Shown in pieces: positions 6,401 through 7,068 of a stretch of DNA of 7,068 nt. The first letter of the stretch is position 1, and each line of letters begins with the position of its first letter. Under the pieces are notes generated by a model. It saw nothing but the letters and a program-made list of their open reading frames with translations. It searched no databases and had not been told where the DNA came from. The translations under genes and the position numbers were made by a program. This stretch comes from Euryarchaeota archaeon UBA175 (GTDB taxonomy: Archaea; Thermoplasmatota; Poseidoniia; Poseidoniales; Thalassarchaeaceae): assembly GCA_002497895.1 (NCBI GenBank), contig DAFD01000051.1, forward strand, positions 1 to 7,068. Reading direction: 5' to 3'.

Positions 6401-7068
6401 TTCACTCCAGCTCTCGAAGGATTCGATGTCACAAATGGTGACCGGATTCTCTTCTGGGTCACATCGACCGACCGTGCTGGAAATGAAATCCAAGGATTGG
6501 GTAGCGATGACACCCCGCGCACAGTCGCCCTAAGAATCATGCAATTCGTTCCATCACTGGACAATGTCGTGGTAACTCCAAAGGATCCATTCCCTGACAC
6601 AACCGTTACAATCGAAACCTTCTGGAGCAATAGTGGAAAGCGCGATGGAACGATTGAGATTAACCTCTACGAATTGACTGGCGATGGCAAGTGGCGTTCT
6701 GAGAGTAACACGATCGACCTCGACCTTCCGGCTGAGACCTCATCCGTTTATGCTAGATTTGAGTGGATTGCTGGAGACCCCGGTCAGCCGGTTCTCTACA
6801 TCATCGTAGACGATGATTTCGACAACCCAGCACACCCTATCAGTGGCCTATTAGTCCAGCAGGTGATTACCGATGAAGGTGGAGATGACGAGATGATGAC
6901 CTGGGTCATTATCGGTGGAGTCTTCCTTGTTGCAGTGGCGATGGTCGGATTCTTCGTCAACCGTTCACGTACCGAGGATGACGAGTATTACTACGAGGAT
7001 GACGAAGATTCGTATTACGAAGAAGATTGGGAGTACGAGGATGAAGAATCAGATGAGGAATCCGATGA
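377..7068 (+). CDS. Giant cell-surface protein, single-pass type I membrane protein (3' end outside window)
   Basis: One uninterrupted frame gives at least 2,230 residues and has no stop before the right edge. I do not recognise a named family for the whole protein. Visible parts in order are a signal peptide (1-24), two Cys-framed acidic-loop repeats (137-240), three MAM-like beta-sandwich modules (292-831), a cysteine-free beta-rich centre, Ig-like segments (1516-2055), a CARDB-like domain (2058-2163), a transmembrane helix (2173-2194) and an acidic cytoplasmic tail. Twelve cysteines all lie on the outer side and can be grouped into six local pairs, as expected for disulfides. Lysine is scarce (24 in 2,230) and Asp/Glu abundant. 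The N-terminal 200 residues carry many N-X-S/T sequons. The ATG at 377 is chosen because SRRR plus a hydrophobic core follows at once and a TATA-like box lies 25 bases upstream. In-frame alternatives are ATG 353, GTG 341 and ATG 257. Adhesion, envelope structure or ligand binding is inferred; no catalytic motif was seen. Confidence 0.93.
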   Translation, partial: MPASRRRLATALVMLMILAPFASAGMASWNTTNMINPGGDEVTVVGYRVPGNGTILDGWVHVTNSDVSSALDSTLVLEGADLLSGGFDNVVYDEDLEAVMMMDDGTRSNISDFAAGDITATLSNLYKSGPGFTRVYTSNSVSNSSGCNNSSGTEFEYGFDDNYNSALNENEIQVTLYYCDVHTSSNGTNITYSALTSTSVESFGSNCEFGGFQIDSGIDWDDDRALDSSEIDDTIYICHGRAIWGPAILSTMNGTLQGANRVTSYGTIPSTATEGAVAAGTLPGEAVPAGTDAWLIAPKFIVPSAAHTSGYWMTFDHWYHVDSTANGEGDGVWVEYRIKNGTWTSWSWVAPDGGYPSTLSEDGPDVNGAPSSGALPVFASPTSSGWVNSNVSLSSIPEIHNADEIQFRFRIWTSPDATDERPGWFIDNIEYNNDGIQFGVWHHGCIVTTGFCNYAASAYGGLQGSLDLSGTDGDSWIEIDMEWDLEGSLQDNACVELSLNNNTWTDISSGTTATTTNCEDRTGAIPGYGYSASNGVTYYDQSNGYRTINLSIPSSYQNQSNVEMRFIVDTDTWTNYGGSQDSREGLTVRDIRVYTDDDTVVFADDFSTSTSMSDYLATQPSGTAVANEWAHYMFATGDIYESLGFEDSGANSPTVNDADGWSRNPSSGSNANKWSLGQLGSAAGPSTMEPSFPYVYGVNMNGNYGNQVDAYLTSPSYEIPANSSATLTFEKWVCTENYWDAIGLYIKVNNGAWQYFDPGLTGWYDGSVGYSGNGMYGNDAWMSGDCAQDEFENRQASLSQYAGDTVKFRFRIYTDFSVQYEGGYIDDFGILIPNYSAGGAWTSPPIDLTSVDEFNLGWLDIDALVPTNTSLTGTLIDTSTGAVVNGLEDVAFPISLAGVDSALHDSVKVEVNLDSLNPEVSPRIKKISVGGKRFLSADSFDTNGWDMSPSVEVVDGLLNATTIAGTITSDYIHSSRPIKSIDVSGNTSSGIAITAYDENGNQIGTSGSGGVGFTYPVTGFSLSIALPSNGWIDRMVMTAEFAEPAKNPSLDVLDDGSTEWSFPMGDDYGHYGWQSLISGDSEVMSSTLDLDGTNPASVTVRVPTSASLYGGIITVASQSADGFAAAVSVSVEGASQSSGSADYVFYNTLNVAQLGAIAAQGTSHTDSDTGREWRDITIEVDSNSAQTVSLSRLGIGYLLFENVSGLGPSVAAYHDAQTTDDPPPELVNIPVSISAEAGVITVDGDLRFDYIITNRDFQVPNTFYPRGTPYSITTKHHHLHDNTQLSEITLRGQASDGQVIEFVAYNGADGLWGAGADSVTLSQVRGDSVLVLNTSATTITEAVHNDGYTDIAVSWVFDISWNWDDVESIRWVAKALDSAGETVWPAVSNSGQSGRKAVENDLQVETFEIRDQFGRLLSNQYSTFYPYPIIEGSLLNITGKVRFQDSTDNRPIGDDFQVRLNLSGSLIMMDSADGGEFSGIVNTPSSTGDVTASPELFRVGPLGGAIGALDVSGVATVVTIRQDSNPPIAGQIEVNTATGLTPANGKVWDPTVPLSMFVTIQEAEARGETLTMHYWRADVDDLNGDGIADVEEYLSQTQPLSSGMTGEQQVNFAGIDVSGQSFNSPVHVYLEGTDWAGLTYQDGGTGGGPGADDAWATITIATDEPTNLVNGGFALDHETGYLLAGVPHTFRMQINEPNGLHTLDNVSVMLCGDRIDNLGKFTYNPANGDIWTADDSMVSPLTVQTQQITSAVVELAMMFQLSWEFPWEDGQYGCKPSVSIMDDITEVAYQNNIGELTWELDNSLSAIPSQMVDITPPVVEPQDLHLYLRQGDELELSGEIYYSGSGIAMTTIPDGLEVEMTIIYGTQQINSIAEVNEDGTWVASMTLPMRVPLNPTMGLTTSVLNPPGQGASAINEDAQVTVDSMNPTVLFDQTNYPDSSLTTLESDLLEEVLVTVTIIDEIGMSADDLEVAWVFLRNNLPVAGTEDTGAIPLIIEDDGRDIFQGKLDFTPALEGFDVTNGDRILFWVTSTDRAGNEIQGLGSDDTPRTVALRIMQFVPSLDNVVVTPKDPFPDTTVTIETFWSNSGKRDGTIEINLYELTGDGKWRSESNTIDLDLPAETSSVYARFEWIAGDPGQPVLYIIVDDDFDNPAHPISGLLVQQVITDEGGDDEMMTWVIIGGVFLVAVAMVGFFVNRSRTEDDEYYYEDDEDSYYEEDWEYEDEESDEESD
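785..916 (+). repeat. Cys-framed acidic-loop repeat, copy 1
   Basis: Residues about 137-180 contain Cys147, then the acidic pattern GFDDNYNSALNENEI, then Cys179. The layout of C, GxDxNxNxxLxxxEI and YxC matches a calcium-loop-like repeat common in secreted bacterial and archaeal proteins, whose usual form is GxDxNGDGxLxxxEV...YVCNG (I recall it as a DUF7151-type repeat; the name should be checked). The two cysteines probably form a disulfide that closes the loop. Acidic side chains at alternating positions suggest calcium binding, though the glycine normally found inside the loop is missing. The start of this copy is the more degenerate part. Confidence 0.6.
962..1096 (+). repeat. Cys-framed acidic-loop repeat, copy 2
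   Basis: Residues about 196-240 repeat the pattern of the preceding unit in a cleaner form. NCEFGGFQIDSG with Cys207 is followed by the acidic segment DWDDDRALDSSEI, then IYICHG with Cys238. The spacing from cysteine to cysteine is 31 residues here and 32 in copy 1. This supports tandem duplication followed by divergence, and a likely intramolecular disulfide around an acidic, possibly calcium-binding loop. Confidence 0.68.
1250..1669 (+). repeat. MAM-like beta-sandwich module A
   Basis: Residues 292-431 open with DAWLIAPKFIVP, pass through aromatic strands (GYWMTFDHWY, WVEYRIKNGTW) and close with IQFRFRIWTS...PGWFIDNIEY. The closing signature, an FRFRI strand followed after a loop by GWxIDxI, is the hallmark of MAM-like or jelly-roll domains that accompany immune inhibitor A type secreted proteins. 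In those proteins it serves as a non-catalytic accessory or binding domain. There is no peptidase motif nearby, so the module here is probably structural or ligand-binding. Confidence 0.65.
1754..2158 (+). repeat. MAM-like beta-sandwich module B (diverged)
   Basis: Residues 460-594 follow the same plan as the modules on each side. GGLQGSLDLSG corresponds to the opening strand, ACVELSLNNNTWTDI to the central strand and turn, and VEMRFIVDTDTW...LTVRDIRVY to the closing pair. The closing motif is degraded, with LTVRDI in place of GWxIDxI. Two cysteine pairs (Cys445/Cys452 just before it and Cys494/Cys518 inside it) may compensate by disulfide stabilisation. It is the least certain of the three copies. 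Confidence 0.5.
2309..2869 (+). repeat. MAM-like beta-sandwich module C
   Basis: Residues 645-831 form the most complete copy. They begin with a typical preamble (FEDSG...ADGWSRN...NKWSLG) and continue with DAYLTSPSYEIP, which aligns with the opening of module A. LYIKVNNGAWQYFDP matches the central strand and turn, and VKFRFRIYTD...GGYIDDFGI is the canonical closing signature. Cys734 and Cys786 are placed for one disulfide. As in module A, this is a recognised fold type without an active site, and carbohydrate or protein binding is only a possibility. Confidence 0.66.
2870..4921 (+). other. Central beta-rich stalk region without cysteine
   Basis: Residues about 832-1515 are rich in Val, Ile, Ser, Thr, Gly and Asp with regularly spaced aromatic residues, typical of consecutive extracellular beta-sandwich domains. 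I cannot draw firm borders. Recognisable landmarks are SPPIDLTSVDEFNLGWLDID (about 841), the pattern NPSLDVLDDGSTEWSF (about 1049), which recalls segments before all-beta domains in archaeal surface proteins, and a HHHLH cluster at 1276-1280. It contains no cysteine, unlike the N-terminal third, and no membrane segment. The likely role is a spacer or stalk with possible binding surfaces. Confidence 0.5.
4922..6541 (+). other. Series of Ig-like segments
   Basis: Residues about 1516-2055 look like several Ig-like beta-sandwich domains in a row. Typical linker and edge-strand wording recurs: RQDSNPPIAGQIEVN (about 1521), DITPPVVEPQDLHLYL (about 1814), DSMNPTVLFDQTNYP (about 1922) and, near a domain end, WVTSTDRAGNEIQG (about 2026). 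The last is a common ending of bacterial and archaeal Ig-like repeats. One pair of cysteines, Cys1711 and Cys1774, falls within one segment. Sequence identity between the segments is low, so borders and copy number (about four) are estimates. Confidence 0.5.
5117..5152 (+). other. EF-hand-type calcium-binding loop
   Basis: Residues 1581-1592 read DLNGDGIADVEE. This matches the 12-residue EF-hand or dockerin-type loop at every ligand position: Asp1, Asn3, Asp5, Gly6, a hydrophobic residue at 7, Asp9 and Glu12. It is preceded by ADVD and followed by YLS. Such loops in secreted proteins bind calcium and rigidify the junction of beta domains. It is a single isolated loop, not a paired EF-hand. 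Confidence 0.75.
6548..6865 (+). other. CARDB-like membrane-proximal domain
   Basis: Residues about 2058-2163 begin VPSLDNVVVTPKDPFPDTTV and continue with strands such as VTIETFWSNSGKRDGTIEINLYEL, a PAETSSVYARFEWIA strand and a final VLYIIVDDD. The pattern of opening strand, P-x-x-P-F/D-T, then W-x-N-x-G is that of CARDB, a seven-stranded adhesion-type domain frequent in archaeal and bacterial surface proteins. It lies directly before the membrane helix, so it probably forms the base of the stalk. Confidence 0.6.
6893..6958 (+). other. Transmembrane anchor helix
   Basis: Residues about 2173-2194 (MMTWVIIGGVFLVAVAMVGFFV) form one hydrophobic span of about 22 residues with no charge. It is preceded by the acidic DEGGDDE and followed by NRSR. 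With the N-terminal signal peptide this gives a type I topology: the large N-terminal part outside and a short C-terminal tail in the cytoplasm. The basic residues after the helix agree with the positive-inside rule. Confidence 0.88.
6962..7068 (+). other. Acidic, tyrosine-rich cytoplasmic tail (continues past window)
   Basis: After Arg-Ser-Arg-Thr the visible tail (residues 2200-2230) is built almost entirely from Glu, Asp, Tyr and Ser: 21 of 31 residues are acidic, six are Tyr, three Ser and one Trp. It contains EYYYEDD and SYYEEDWEYEDEE. This is low-complexity and probably disordered. The frame is still open at the last base, so the true length is unknown. The role is not known; contact with basic cytoplasmic proteins or regulation is possible but unproven. 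Confidence 0.8.

Noticed and set aside
6181..6630. Minus-strand open frame of 149 codons, the longest on that strand
   Set aside because: The plus strand here encodes Ig-like sequence with typical wording such as STDRAGNE. The minus frame looks like a shadow and has no upstream signals.
6893..7068. Archaeosortase-type C-terminal sorting signal
   Set aside because: Such signals end with a short basic cluster right after the helix. Here at least 35 mostly acidic residues follow, and no PGF-like motif precedes the helix.
1..7068. CRISPR array, insertion sequence, frameshift or multi-gene defence system
   Set aside because: There are no regularly spaced direct repeats, no transposase or terminal inverted repeats, and the giant frame reads through without a break. 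Only one protein-coding gene is supported.

Overview
The window most resembles a marine planktonic archaeon of the Thermoplasmatota, with Marine Group II (Poseidoniales) the best guess. Three things point there. The tRNA-Thr has a U discriminator base, as archaeal tRNA-Thr does, where bacterial ones usually have A. A TATA-like element sits about 25 bases before the best start codon, the geometry of archaeal leaderless transcription. The rest is one giant secreted, Asp/Glu-rich, lysine-poor surface protein that ends in a membrane anchor and an acidic-aromatic tail. This placement is inferred from style and was not tested by a database search.

Layout. Bases 1-156 are GC-rich and mostly unassigned. 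They may hold the edge of a neighbouring gene, but no frame can be chosen. The tRNA-Thr(GGU) gene lies at 157-231 with its CCA encoded, preceded by a TATA-like element and followed by a T5 tract that probably ends transcription. A short intergenic stretch carries the putative promoter of the giant gene. From 377 to the right edge there is a single uninterrupted plus-strand frame of at least 2,230 codons. It has no stop inside the window, so its 3' end lies beyond base 7068.

Protein architecture, residues counted from the ATG at 377: signal peptide (1-24); two tandem disulfide/acidic-loop repeats of the C...GxDxDxDxxLxxxEI...C type (about 137-240); three diverged beta-sandwich modules resembling the MAM-like domains of immune inhibitor A type secreted proteins (about 292-431, 460-594, 645-831); a long cysteine-free beta-rich centre (about 832-1515) with a HHHLH cluster; a run of Ig-like segments (about 1516-2055), one with a perfect EF-hand-type calcium loop; a CARDB-like membrane-proximal domain (about 2058-2163); one transmembrane helix (about 2173-2194); and a cytoplasmic tail in which 21 of the last 31 visible residues are Asp or Glu.

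Function. The architecture fits a long stalk-like cell-surface protein for adhesion, envelope coating or ligand binding. No enzyme active site was recognised. I see no multi-gene system here: the window is a tRNA gene followed by most of one giant surface-protein gene.
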